From contig OX365956.1 of NCBI GenBank assembly GCA_947247005.1, positions 8,452,089 through 8,516,088 on the forward strand: 64,000 nt of DNA, read 5' to 3'. Under the pieces are notes generated by a model, which saw nothing but the letters and a program-made list of their open reading frames with translations, searched no databases and had not been told where the DNA came from. Below are positions 11,208 through 21,490 of this stretch, in pieces. The translations under genes and the position numbers were made by a program. Positions within the stretch are counted from its first letter, which is position 1. Every line of letters begins with the position of its first letter. The DNA comes from Spisula solida (Eukaryota; Mollusca; Bivalvia; Venerida; Mactridae).

Positions 11208-11729
11208 TTAACCAATCTCGTTCAGTCTCACAGAGAGTGTTCCATAGGTCGGATAGATGTCTGCTTCACCAAGGTTTGCCAACCTTTCTTTTTTTATTTG
11301 AGCAGTCAGACTGAACAATAACTGTCTAGAATGACTTAACTTTTCAAATATTTCATCTTTAATAACAGTACAGATATCACTATAAGCATGATCAATATCA
11401 CCTTGAATTCGTATACTTTGTTCTAATTTATAAACAGTATTGTGCAATGATTGAACAACAGTATCTGTACACAAGAAATTATCAGGTATATTTTTAAAAT
11501 CAAATTGTTCATATTGGGAAGTACTGGACTGTGATTGAGGTATAGTATCCTCTACATTACTCGTATTGCCAAACGCAGACAGATCTAATGTCCAAGATAA
11601 AACAGAATGATCAGGGACTGATGATGGTGAAAAAACATTTCTAAACTTTACTTTGGAAATAAGTTCAGGACTTCTCATTACATTAAACTCTTTACATATA
11701 TCCAAATAGATATGAGTCTGGTATGCCAA
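11208..11729 (-). pseudogene. Non-LTR retrotransposon fragment (end of endonuclease domain and linker)
   Basis: The 173-residue frame contains VPDHSVLSWTLDL, the SDH-containing end of an APE-type endonuclease as found in LINE ORF2 proteins. A linker follows with a FDFKNIPDNFLCTDT-like segment and a predicted helical region, typical of the stretch between endonuclease and reverse transcriptase. Both ends break off in non-coding sequence, so it is a truncated copy. It may belong with the LINE fragments at 20636-21490 and 62375-63190, which carry other parts of such a protein; that link is inference. Confidence 0.65.
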
Positions 11730-12094
11730 CTATCGATATCGGGCTCTCTTCCGGTATGCCAAAACTCCATTTGAGGCTATATCGTTATTTATGAAACGAC
11801 GCGCGTACGTAGCGTACACAATCATGTGACGTCATTAGCACACTGGAATACAAATTAAAGATTCTGATTGTTTCGCAGTTTAAAAACTTGATCTCTGGAA
11901 CAGTTAAATCTGAGTTTGTTTTGTTATTTCGTGTTTAGAAAAATCAGTGGAGTTGAACACATGCGATAAAAAGGTTATACAACAGGGCCGTTATGTATTA
12001 AGTCGATATTGGCTGAAGCCCTCGAGCCAATGCCTAACCTAGTATGCCGAATATCGACTAAATGCCCACCGTCCCTGTGTAATAATAAATACAT
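11730..12094. other. No gene identified
   Basis: Short stretch between a LINE fragment and a dispersed repeat. It contains a GC-richer patch ACGACGCGCGTACGTAGCGT at 11798-11817 but no supportable gene. Confidence 0.3.
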
Positions 12095-12305
12095 ACATGT
12101 ATCACTCTTTCTAATAAAGAGGATCACAGAGAAGACTGGACATGTCCAACTGGGTTGCCTATATAAATATAGTATTTATTATTATTATTATCTTATTAGT
12201 TTCCTGTTCGCTATACGGATAATCCCCTATTCATTTACGTATGTCCTTTTTGTTGGCAAACATAAAAAATGTAGTTGCAGGGTTATACCATTAACAGTGA
12301 TTTTT
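12095..12305. repeat. Dispersed repeat, copy A (pairs with 25205-25385)
   Basis: It is collinear with 25205-25385. Both read AAGACTGGAC..CCCAACTG-type sequence, then a (TAT)n-rich tract TTATTATTATTA, then a segment ending AGGGTTATAC. The trinucleotide tract in the middle suggests one element ending in a TATT-rich tail next to a second repeat. No coding potential. Confidence 0.75.
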
Positions 12306-12324
12306 AAACTTTTTGGGACTTTTA

Positions 12325-12530
12325 TGGCATAACTCTTCAACTATTTGAGGTATTGACTTGAAACTTGGTATGTGAATAGATGGCAACTAGGAGAAGTGCA
12401 GTGATCAAGAACCATAACTCTGTATGACCCAGTTTTGAAATTATCCCCCTTCTTTAATTTTAAAATAATATTTTGTCCAGAGCATAACTCTAAAACTATT
12501 TGAGTTATTGACTTGAAACTAGTACTCTAA
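12325..12530. repeat. Two diverged units of a ~154-bp repeat
   Basis: CATAACTCTTCAACTATTTG..TATTGACTTGAAAC at about 12328 recurs as CATAACTCTAAAACTATTTG..TATTGACTTGAAAC at about 12482, giving a period near 154 bp. The style resembles common molluscan interspersed repeats of unclear class. Confidence 0.6.
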
Positions 12531-14054
12531 TTATGATTTTATTCAAAGCAGAATATTATTTTTTGTATTACATTTCTAATTGCTAGGCAATTTCAGAATG
12601 TCAAAGAAATTTCAGAACACTTGGAATTAGTCTTGTTTCCATGGTTACACACTTTCATAATTTTGTTGATCTATCATACAGAAACATTATAGAATGATTG
12701 GCATTCCTTAACATCTAATTCATTTCTTATTCAGAGGTCAATTCGTTAAAAGGCAGGTTTTTGAATTTGAAAGTAATACAACACAAAAGTTGGTTTCCAT
12801 TGACTTGGAACCATGTAAATTTCGTCATTTTATTGTACGAAAATATCGAAACAAAATTAACATGCTTGCTATATTCATCTTAGAATTCAGAATTTCATCA
12901 AATAAACTTTATTGAAAGTTACTATCTTTTTTTGTTAAAGACAAATTTAATTTAGAAATGTTAGTTGGTTTGTCATACCATGGCAACTTTACCAAGTGAA
13001 CTAGCGGTATATTTTAAGTGGTGTTATAGAATTGCCTAGCAACCGATAATGTACATTATGTATACTAGTATACAAGTATTTACAGTTCTGTCACGAGTTC
13101 ATTATCCTACTTAATGATAGTCATCATATTCAAGTAAGAGTTATATTACCTTTGTTATGCTGCTTTAGCTAAGTAAATTTACAAATACTTTAGTAAGTCT
13201 GTATTTTGTGAACTTTAATTTGGCATATGCGTGTACAAATATAACACACTATACACCGAGAAACGCAACACATTATTGTTATCCGAAAGGCTTAAGATAG
13301 GAATATTCATAGAGTCTACGTATATATTGTCCGGTCATCACACAATGAAATAGGAAGCATAATGGCAAACTGAAAACGGACCAGCCACTAAGCATGTCAT
13401 CCATTGCAAAATTGAAGTTAATTCAAAATTAAATTAAAATTTCTTATCATGTCAAGTCAAACCAAAAACCTTTTATTCACTCATTTGGTGTTTACATGAA
13501 ATAATGAGGTGACAAATGTAACAAACATTTCAAAGGCTTTTAAATACAGTTTATAACAAGCAATCAAGCATACGAATATACAAACTTGGAAGAGCAAGTT
13601 ATATTAACCCTATCCTTTACCAGATACCCCGGTATACCAAAGGTCACATAAGTGGTATAATAGTAAAATCCGGGAAAGACTGTCAAGTTGGACTTTCAGC
13701 TTTTTGGCAGCTTAAACTTTGAATTACGGCTTTTTGACAACTGAACCTTGGAATTTCGACTGAAAATCATTGCATTGTTGACCATTGTTTGATGAGATCA
13801 TTTGACATTTTCTGAAAAGAACTAAGACCAAGGTTGGTGTATGATAATTTATTGTTATACAATAACATAACACTGGTGGAAATTAACAAATAATAAAGAG
13901 GATATTGTCAGATCAAATAAAATTATTGAAGCACATGTATAAACATCATTTAAGCCCCATAACAATATGTACAGGAGTGAGATACATAAAATACGAGTTC
14001 AATTGAAATATTCATAATCATGATAGCTATTTTTAAACACTTGAATCCTGGTAC
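12531..14054. other. No gene identified
   Basis: AT-rich non-coding sequence. Around 13680-13765 there are short diverged repeats (GGACTTTCAGCTTTTTGGCA, GGCTTTTTGACAACTGAACC) that resemble, in reverse, the internal repeats of the SINE family 2 elements at 26500 and 38560. Confidence 0.35.
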
Positions 14055-14058
14055 AGTG

Positions 14059-14695
14059 GGAGGATCGGGCAATTCAGTGATTCACGTAACGACTTGCCCG
14101 ATCGGTAAATTATACTCGAAAAATTGCCTGATCGGGCAATAAAATGGTCAATTTATACATACAGTAGAATAACTGACATGTGCATGAAGATATTTGAGGA
14201 AGGAATAATCTAAAAACATGTTTCATATCACTAAGGGTATACCTAAAATTCTACCAATCAAATTTGCTTTAACTTAAATAGATTACAATGTATTTAGCGT
14301 CAAAACAACAAATTTGACCAGTTTAAATATATTGTGTGAAATTAACAGTTTTGGCTACTTTCTACTACATTTTTTGTACTCAAAATACATAATGTATATT
14401 TACTTGCCCGATCGAGAAATTAAGTTGCCAAAACGGGAAAGTGAACAAAACTACTTATTATCTAAGAATTCTAGACAATTATATAATATATAAATAATTC
14501 TGAAAGGTAGGATTTAAGATAAATCTTTTAAGAATTATGCAATCAGATCATCTAAATGTCAAATAACCTTATGCACAGGATAGTTGTTCAAAAGAGGGCT
14601 TTCTATTGCCCGATTGGGCAATTTTGCTTCGAAAATCGCTCAATCGGGCAGGTAATTAGGGGATCACCGAATTGTCCGATTGGGCAATTTCCTCC
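14059..14695. mobile_element. Inverted-repeat element with ~85-bp arms rich in TTGCCCGATCGGGCAA
   Basis: GGAGGATCGGGCAATTC at 14059 faces GGGCAATTTCCTCC ending at 14695, and AGTG lies on both outer flanks (14055-14058 and 14696-14699) as a likely 4-bp target duplication. The arms of about 85 bp are inverted copies, and each contains several GGGCAA/TTGCCC words, giving internal palindromes. Another such word pair lies mid-element near 14404. The interior has no transposase, so it is non-autonomous. The superfamily is not assigned. Confidence 0.75.
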
Positions 14696-14699
14696 AGTG

Positions 14700-15299
14700 A
14701 TGTAACATAATGCCTTCTTGATAGATCAAATGTATATTTCTTGCTGACCAAGGTTGTAAGTTTGAAAGTAAAAGGATAAAGCTTTATGGATACATGAAAC
14801 TTTACACCACTACTTTGTACCTGCTTATTGAGAATGACTGATGAATAGAGAATGGGAATATTTAGTGGAGTAATGGACAAAAGTCCATATAACATGACAA
14901 AAATTTACATAACATAAATACAATACAGACTTCCTAATCAGAACAACCTCTGGTCGGAGCAAAAAGAATTTGTCTTTTTAGTGTAATAATAATGTAAGTT
15001 ACACAATAACATTGAACTTAGAACTCCGGATGTTTTTTACCCCTGTTGCCGATGTTTTTCGATGTTGATTATACAATACATAACACGACACGGTTTATGT
15101 TGTTCAAATATGATCGTGTTTATAAATTGTCTGCTTCCTTTGTGAATGAACAAACACCGCCGATTAGACATACACATCATGCCTGCAAAGATCATTGGAG
15201 GTATTTACAAACAGATATAACTGACAGAGTTTTTTTTATCGCATTACTACTCAAAACAACAACCCCAATTAAGGCCTACAGGTCATGTCATAATGTCTG
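14700..15299. other. No further gene; 3' flank of the channel gene
   Basis: This region lies downstream of the receptor stop codon at 15300. No clear AATAAA signal is seen close to the stop, so the 3' UTR end is not placed. Reading frames here have no recognisable content. Confidence 0.3.
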
Positions 15300-16220
15300 C
15301 TAACAGGAATAGTTGTTTTCCCTTTTTGATGACATCACTGCAATAAAAACTGCAGGCACGACGAATTTGATGAGATAAATGACAACAAAACACCATCTAT
15401 CAATGGTGACACTGACATCTCTCCATGTTATTCTCAGGGATTCCTTTCTGCAATCGTTTTGATTCTCTTCCTCAATATTATTCTGTTTTAAAGGTAACAA
15501 CTCTCCTTGGGATGGTTCATTTCCGTTATTCTCACCATCTTTGTCAGATTGTGTATGTGTTATATTTTCTGACCCAGATCGTGGTCGGGTGCATGCGCTC
15601 TTACAACTAATTATTCGAGTCAGCCGTACAAATGCACATACACACCCTGGAACTCTTCGATTCTTATTGATGTTATATATCTTCATGGTCAAGATAACAA
15701 TCAATACAATGACGGCATTGAGAATATACCACACAAATATCAGGATTGATATAAGGGGCATGGGTTCTGAGTTCTTTGGTAGATGGTCGCTTATTATGGT
15801 CATATATACTGAAATTGATAACAACATTGTTATAGAGTAGGCCAGTCTATCACCAGAGTTTTCTGGTTTCATCAAGAATACCAGCGGTGTTAGTAATGCT
15901 AGAACGATTAGCGGTAGCAATATGTTCAACATTATAAACATGGGTTTTCGTTTGAAAAAGAAACAAAATGATAAAGTTGAATCAATACTTCCAGCCATGT
16001 GCCATGCCATCAGTGTCCATGCGCCATTTCCTTCGAAGGTCCCTCGTTCAATATTAGGATAGACTGTTATGCCGTATGCATCGTTCCCAGATAAATATAA
16101 ACTGATCGCACAAGCGTGAGCATCAAACGGAAAGTATGTCGTTTCAAGGTCACAACTTGTATGTAGTGAGACCCTCGATATCAACTTGGTTTCTCCCAGA
16201 TGTGAATAACTGACTCCTAT
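15300..16220 (-). CDS. Nicotinic-type Cys-loop receptor subunit, exon 3 (last coding exon)
   Basis: This exon encodes residues 131-436 of a pentameric ligand-gated channel subunit, from an acceptor TTTCTGCTTTCAG to the stop TAG. The Cys-loop is perfect, CDLETTYFPFDAHAC, with 13 residues between the cysteines (153 and 167). M1 is about 224-247, M2 about 254-274 (SGDRLAYSITMLLSISVYM), M3 about 286-309, a polar cytoplasmic loop about 311-400, and M4 about 404-427. The acidic residue before M2 (D of GDR where nicotinic receptors have GEK) favours cation selectivity. The loop C vicinal cysteines of alpha subunits are absent, and the loop B tryptophan motif is replaced by LYLSGND. It therefore looks like a divergent, non-alpha-like subunit that probably does not bind acetylcholine in the canonical way. 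Families of such subunits are greatly expanded in molluscs. No stop or frameshift is seen. Confidence 0.9.
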   Translation of the reverse strand: MGVSYSHLGETKLISRVSLHTSCDLETTYFPFDAHACAISLYLSGNDAYGITVYPNIERGTFEGNGAWTLMAWHMAGSIDSTLSFCFFFKRKPMFIMLNILLPLIVLALLTPLVFLMKPENSGDRLAYSITMLLSISVYMTIISDHLPKNSEPMPLISILIFVWYILNAVIVLIVILTMKIYNINKNRRVPGCVCAFVRLTRIISCKSACTRPRSGSENITHTQSDKDGENNGNEPSQGELLPLKQNNIEEENQNDCRKESLRITWRDVSVTIDRWCFVVIYLIKFVVPAVFIAVMSSKRENNYSC

Positions 16221-16856
16221 CTGAAAGCAGAAATAGGGGGATAAATGGATCATACATGTACCAGCTGAAAACAGAAAAGGGAAAACAAGTACAAGTACAT
16301 GTACATGTATTTTTTTAAGTGTCTATAAATAGTATTTACGAATTGAAAGATGGGCATTTATTATACCGTCAACATAATATAATATATACAACAAAGTTTA
16401 AACAACAATATGTTGACAAGCTAAACTACAATTATAATAAAGTGAAATCAATATATTTAAGCATTTGTGGAAATCTGGGCCTAATAAAAACCGTCATAAA
16501 AGCCTGATAGGGTACATGTACGCTGTGCGCCCCCCCCCCCCCCAGATTTAGTTGTATTATTCATTTGTCCAAACATATAGTTCAACCGCTGCTAATGTAG
16601 CACACAACCATAAAAGGATATAGGTTCCACTATCTATATTAATCAGTTACTACTATTTCTTTGACAATTTCAAAACTCCTTCGAGAGTGCATTATTTAAG
16701 TTATAGATTCGACCCTGAATTCAAACAATATTATTTAAACATATAAACGTATATATCAAACATGTTCTTGTTAATACTCTTGCTATTAACAACCATATGA
16801 CCTTCGAAAATTCGCTAGCTCGCATAGCTGGTTATATAATAAAAGTTATATCTTAC
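16221..16856 (-). other. Intron 2 of the receptor gene
   Basis: The donor is GTAAGA at 16856-16851 and the acceptor is CTTTCAG just before 16220. The intron contains a C16 homopolymer near 16530 and AT-rich sequence. No other feature is supported. Confidence 0.75.
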
Positions 16857-17003
16857 GGAAGACACGTCTAAATGTCCTTTAAGATCTCGTTGGTTGGGAT
16901 TTAATAACATTAGGGTGGGCTTCCACACTTCATTCAACCCGAGAGTAATATTTGTGATGTTGCTGTGATCTTCTGGATTCCACCGTATACTGGTGTCGTT
17001 CCA
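16857..17003 (-). CDS. Nicotinic-type Cys-loop receptor subunit, exon 2
   Basis: This exon has 49 codons, phase 0 at both sides. It starts after the acceptor TTACCTTTCCAG and ends at TCC before donor GTAAGA. It encodes residues 82-130: WNDTSIRWNPEDH..., then EVWKPTLMLLNPN, matching the WxDxxLxW and loop A (WKPDIxLYN) blocks of nicotinic receptor ectodomains. The loop A aspartate is replaced by T and its tyrosine position is not aromatic. Joining it to exon 1 gives AFEMK-WNDTSIRW, exactly the expected family order, and joining to exon 3 gives DVSS-IGVSYS. Confidence 0.88.
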
Positions 17004-17070
17004 CTGGAAAGGTAACAAGTACATTATATGCATGCATATTATCATTAGTTTATATTCGACATTCATTCTC

Positions 17071-17177
17071 GGTCGATTGAGAAACATTTTTTTCAAAATT
17101 AATCACTGCCGACACATCGTGTCTGACTTTATCCATCGCCTCAAGGGTATGAGAGAAAAGAAGCCAGTTTCCCTTTC
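17071..17177 (-). mobile_element. SINE family 1, 3' half of a split copy
   Basis: Read on the minus strand this matches the body and 3' end of the SINE at 39082-39330: GGGAAACTGGCTTCT, then GGCGATGGATA, then GTGATTAAT and CAATCGACC. It stops abruptly at TTTC (17174-17177). The missing tRNA-like half lies 2.4 kb away at 19583, on the other side of an inserted transposon. Confidence 0.85.
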
Positions 17178-19582
17178 CGTTCATTCTACAGATAACTGAA
17201 CAACTTGAGATGAAAATTTGAACCGACATGCATAGTCTCAAAATACTAATTTTTATGGTTCACTATGTTGTTCTATGTTTTCAGAGTGTCTGTGTAGAAT
17301 TTCAGGGTTAAGTATTGAAGTATATTGATATTGCACATAGTTTAAGTATGCGACCAATTAATAGCCGACAGATACGTTACGTTGCATTAAAGACTAGATT
17401 ATTTGACTAAGTGATATAATTAGTTATCAAACATATTGTACCAGTAAAGTCATTGGTATTTTGTATTATATCCCATAACAAACATGATGACAGAACATGT
17501 TAAAATGAATAAAATTTCAGCTTATTGGTTCATTTCGAGTGGTTTATCAGTACGTTTTGATTCATATAATTATAATGTTTTCTGCCACATAGATTCTTCG
17601 TCGCAAACAAGTTTTAAAGAAGAAATACTAATCTTCAAGCTGTAAACACAATGTTGTCAGTGTTACGCAGATGAACGTTTAAAATTATAGTTTCTTCGGA
17701 TATGGAGACGTACGTGTGTCGTCTTGTAACGTATCTGTCTATCAAAAAATGTTGTTGTTTCCTCACCAAAACAACATGATATGTTCATTAATTTCAAACA
17801 AGACAATAATGCATAGCTATGATGACACGTTTATTCAAGTTTGAGCAAAAAGCATATCGTTATGAATCTCCAATTGCATCATCTTTATAGTGGCGTAACG
17901 TATCTGTTGCTAACGTAAAGCTGTTGAAGAAAAGTAACTCGACATAACGTTCCAGCTAAATATTACAAATGTTTCAAAACATGTATAATGTAATAAGCAG
18001 ACTGCAACATAACAACAAGGAAACCACGGTTCACATATATTATAAACCAAATGGTACTTGTCAAATTGGCGTGGGGTATTCACCTTGTCTGTATCTTAAT
18101 TGTGAAAGGATCTAAATATAAGCTGTTTGTGTTCAGCACACAACAGAAAATGAATGAAAGAACTTCACTTACAAACACCTTTTCTCAATTAAGTTTGAAT
18201 TAAGACCAAATTTAGCAAAATAAAATTGGTAGTAATGAAAAGTTATTACATTAAAAGTCAGCGTGTTAAATAGTCCCCACTATCTTACACTGTAGAGGAA
18301 GTAAACTGGGAACATCTTGGACAGTCTAGATGACACTGACGTAGACGCAGCTTGAACAAATAGGACCTAAGTCACTTAAAATTGCATAAATCATTATATT
18401 TAGTCAATATATATGTCAGACAATGAACATAAAAGCGAAAAACAGATACGTTACGTAGTTAAACAGATACGTTTCAAGATGTTATGAAGCTTTTTATTTG
18501 AATTAAGTGCAATAATTTCGAAAATTGTTTCTTTATATTATCAAACAATTATAGAGTGTGTGTTTTCAATATGATAATATTGAAATTTAGCCATGATTGA
18601 CGAGAATTAACTCGCGTTTTAAGGCCACCCTCTGATTCTCCAAAAAGCACCACCCGAATATGCACGTAAGTACATTCAATATGACGATGGGGGAACTCTG
18701 GAAGTCATCTTCCCATAATGGGTCATTTAACAATGTAATTTATGAACACTGACAGGAGTAAGGTGCTTAAAATGCACGTATTTTAGCAGATACAAAATAT
18801 GCCGTAACGTATCTGTTCAGTGTAACGTATCTGTCAAACAAAAGTTTAAGCACATGAAAAATTAAGATTATAGGGTATTTGTATGATATTTCTACATAAT
18901 TGCAATCCTTCGATGATATTCTAAGTGAAAATCATTTATTTTTGCAACAGCTACATGTGCTTATTGAATAATTTCACAAAACGCACGTAACGTATCTGTT
19001 TTAAAATTTTGAAAAAGTGTCAGTTCACTGTTTAAATCTTCGTTTCTTAGAAATATACTGCTTTCTCTGTACATTCCCTTACCAGCAATGCCATCTTACT
19101 TTATCCAATTAGTCAAAATGCCCATGAAATATTGAAAAATACGTGTTTATCCATCTAATATTTTGACATATTAGCAGCGTAACGTATCTGTTGCCAAAAT
19201 CGCCGACAAAGTCTCACTCAATGAACAGGACGTAAAATCCGAGTATCTATCAATTAATTGCTGATATTTATTTAGGTACACCCTTTTTACACCATATGAA
19301 ACATAACTTTAAGAATTCTGTACATTATAACACATAACAATCCAGTGTAGTTGCCAATGACATTGTATCGCCGACAAGCATTTTTGACAGAATTTGGGCT
19401 CCATATAGCATTTATGACGCTCAAAATGTTTGCAAAAGACTAAAATCTGTTTTGAATCTGACAGTACTTATGCTTATGTGTAATATCTAGCATTGAGCAA
19501 GTACTAATTTATTCATTTTACAAGAAAATCATGGCGCCGACAGCATTTTTTCCGTTTTGTTCATCTATCTGTAGAATGAACG
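17178..19582. mobile_element. 2.4-kb non-autonomous DNA transposon inserted in a SINE, in intron 1 of the receptor gene
   Basis: CGTTCATTCTACAGATA at 17178 faces TATCTGTAGAATGAACG ending at 19582 (one base differs further in; the inverted repeats extend about 28 bp with GAACAA/TTGTTC). Both outer flanks are TTTC, a 4-bp target duplication. Removing the element and one TTTC restores the SINE sequence CCCTTTCATGCTGAGC, which proves the insertion. The interior encodes no transposase but holds nine or so copies of the word CGTAACGTATCTGTT in both orientations (17368-19192) and repeated GCCGACA words. A 4-bp duplication occurs in several superfamilies (for example Sola or Chapaev types); I do not assign one. 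Confidence 0.88.
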
Positions 19583-19700
19583 TTTCATGCTGAGCATCTA
19601 GCAATGGAATTACTGGTGCCATTTTTATCTCGTCTTAGTATGACGCGGCCTGGGATCGAACCTGTGACCCCCTGCACCCGAAGTGGACGCATACGTACAT
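19583..19700 (-). mobile_element. SINE family 1, tRNA-like 5' half of the split copy
   Basis: Read on the minus strand this carries the B box region (GGTTCGATCCCAGGCCGCGTC) and the following GATGAGATAAAAATGGC..GCTAGATGCTCAGCATG. These match 39118-39215 in the intact SINE. The tRNA-like head continues toward 19700 but is worn, and the A box is not clear. Together with 17071-17177 it makes one nearly full-length SINE. Confidence 0.8.
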
Positions 19701-19956
19701 ATTTGTAACAGATACATTTCTTTTATAAACGAATGATTGTACAATTAAGCAACCCTCCTACACTTTCTATTATACCTCACTTCCTCACTTTTTCTACAAT
19801 GCTAAACACCCATTGCCCAAGAGAAAGATATTAGGACTGTCAAATGCAGTTCCAAGCCATTTGACACGTGATCGACTGAAAAGTGACTGTCGGGTCATGT
19901 GATCGACGTGACAGTTTGAATATCATGCTAGGGCAAGTAACTGGGTCTACACTTAC

Positions 19957-20199
19957 TTTCATTTCAAATGCAATAACACTCGCCAGTTCCTCTTCCACTT
20001 CATCTAGGTCACCCAGTGCTACAGGGGAAGCTTTTATCTTGACGATAAATGGTTTAGTGAAGTCAGAACTCGGTAATGTTGTCTTCCTGTAGTTGTGCAG
20101 GAGCTTATCTGCTAGTGAATTGATATCTTGGACATTGGGTACACTTCTTATTGGTCCAATGACCACAAAGAACACAACAAACAATATCTGTACTCTCAT
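19957..20199 (-). CDS. Nicotinic-type Cys-loop receptor subunit, exon 1 (signal peptide and start of ectodomain)
   Basis: This exon has 81 codons. The start ATG has an in-frame TGA two codons upstream (GGT TGA ATA ATG), which fixes it. A hydrophobic signal peptide (VQILFVVFFVVIG) is followed by DINSLADKLLHNY and PVALGDLDEVEEELASVIAF. This is the first helix and first beta strands of the Cys-loop receptor ectodomain, with the usual order of a helix, a P-V pair, then V/L-rich strand segments. The exon ends at ATGAAA before donor GTAAGT (19956-19951), phase 0. The 2.95-kb intron 1 (17004-19956) contains the split SINE and the 2.4-kb transposon. Exons 1-3 together give 436 residues, normal for the family. 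Promoter elements were not clear. Confidence 0.87.
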
Positions 20200-20635
20200 T
20201 ATTCAACCTAACCTATAAAAGAACCAGAATAGCTTCGTTTGTATAACTGCAATGCACATCTATTTCTATTTTGTATCGTAGCTCTTGCTGCAAGATGCCT
20301 ACGTTTTCAGCATAGTACATATTTGTAAGCTAAATTGGTACAGCTATATAGTTTACAAGTTTATTGGACATTACCTTTTTGGCTTTACTGGATAACAATT
20401 TTGATAATTGATATCTACTAAAACATCATTTGAATCATTTTAAAGACCATTTTTGTAAACTGTTTCCATGACTCTACGCATCTAAAGCGTAATCAATATG
20501 TAGATGCACATACATCGGCATTGTATTTATCATATAGGTGACATTCCACCAAAAAGACACGTGAACAAAATAATCTTTAAATGTGATATGCTTTCAAATT
20601 AATGGAAATGTAACTAAGAGACATTGTTTTCAATT

Positions 20636-21490
20636 CAATTCAATTCAATTCTTTATTTCCCTCTATGCAGAGGATATTGAACACAGTATGTACAGGATAA
20701 CAAAGAATAAGAAGTTATACAAATATAAACATGAGCATGATAGTAATTACATTCTCAGAAGACATGCCGCAGGTGATTAGCGACATGCTATTGATCAGTT
20801 ACACATATGTCACGGTTCTGTATTCGCTAAGCAGAATATATATTCAGACATTGGATTATATACATATATGAATATTTGAGGAACATGGACTCAGTTTCAA
20901 CGTCGAACACAGGTTCTAATGGTGCCCCTAACAGTTTTAAAGATAGTAAGATGCTGTCAAGTGACAATAGTTCGTGTAAATCGTCTTGACTGATAAATTG
21001 TACTAGACTAAGTGAATATTTGAATTCAGTTCGGAGTGTCTGGGTACATAGGCATTCGCTTAGCACGTGTATAAGTTCTTCCTGGTAGACTAATTCACAT
21101 TTGTCACATATTTGGTTTTCGAGTAAAACACTTCTAGTCCATAATCTAGCGATGACGCACATAATATAGTTGAATGAGTTTAGATTGCAAACGTTATACA
21201 CAATGGATGGCAAAATTCGTGGATGTAGTATCCGAAAGAATGTAAAGTCCGTATCCTGTGACATTCGGTTGTCCCACAAAAGTGTTTCATTGAATTGTAT
21301 TGCACATGCAACGGCATTTTTCCACTCTCGCTTAGAAGGTATGCGTTGCGGAGTGGACGTGAAGTTGTTGATTTTACCCATGTACTTTCTCCACAATCAA
21401 TTCATCCGAACAAAAAACGAGTTCCAGCCAATCTAAACCAAAGTCATAATTTTCTATCATTTTTAAGAACATTTGTCCCTAGCAATTAAA
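20636..21490 (-). pseudogene. Non-LTR retrotransposon 3' end (C-terminal ORF2 and tail)
   Basis: The minus strand at 21396-20827 encodes 189 residues ending just before a 3' UTR. They include REWKNAVACAIQFNETLLW and a cysteine motif CDKCELVYQEELIHVLSEC, the zinc-finger-like C-terminal block of many LINE ORF2 proteins. Upstream the frame changes near 21396, showing decay. The 3' end on the minus strand reads AGGGAAATAAAGAATTG and finishes in repeated AATTG units at about 20636-20650, a simple-repeat tail as expected of a LINE. The clade is not assigned. It sits just upstream of the receptor gene and is 5'-truncated. Confidence 0.7.

Noticed and set aside
15425..15840. Plus-strand frames of 61 and 99 codons
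   Set aside because: They are shadows of the receptor exon on the opposite strand.
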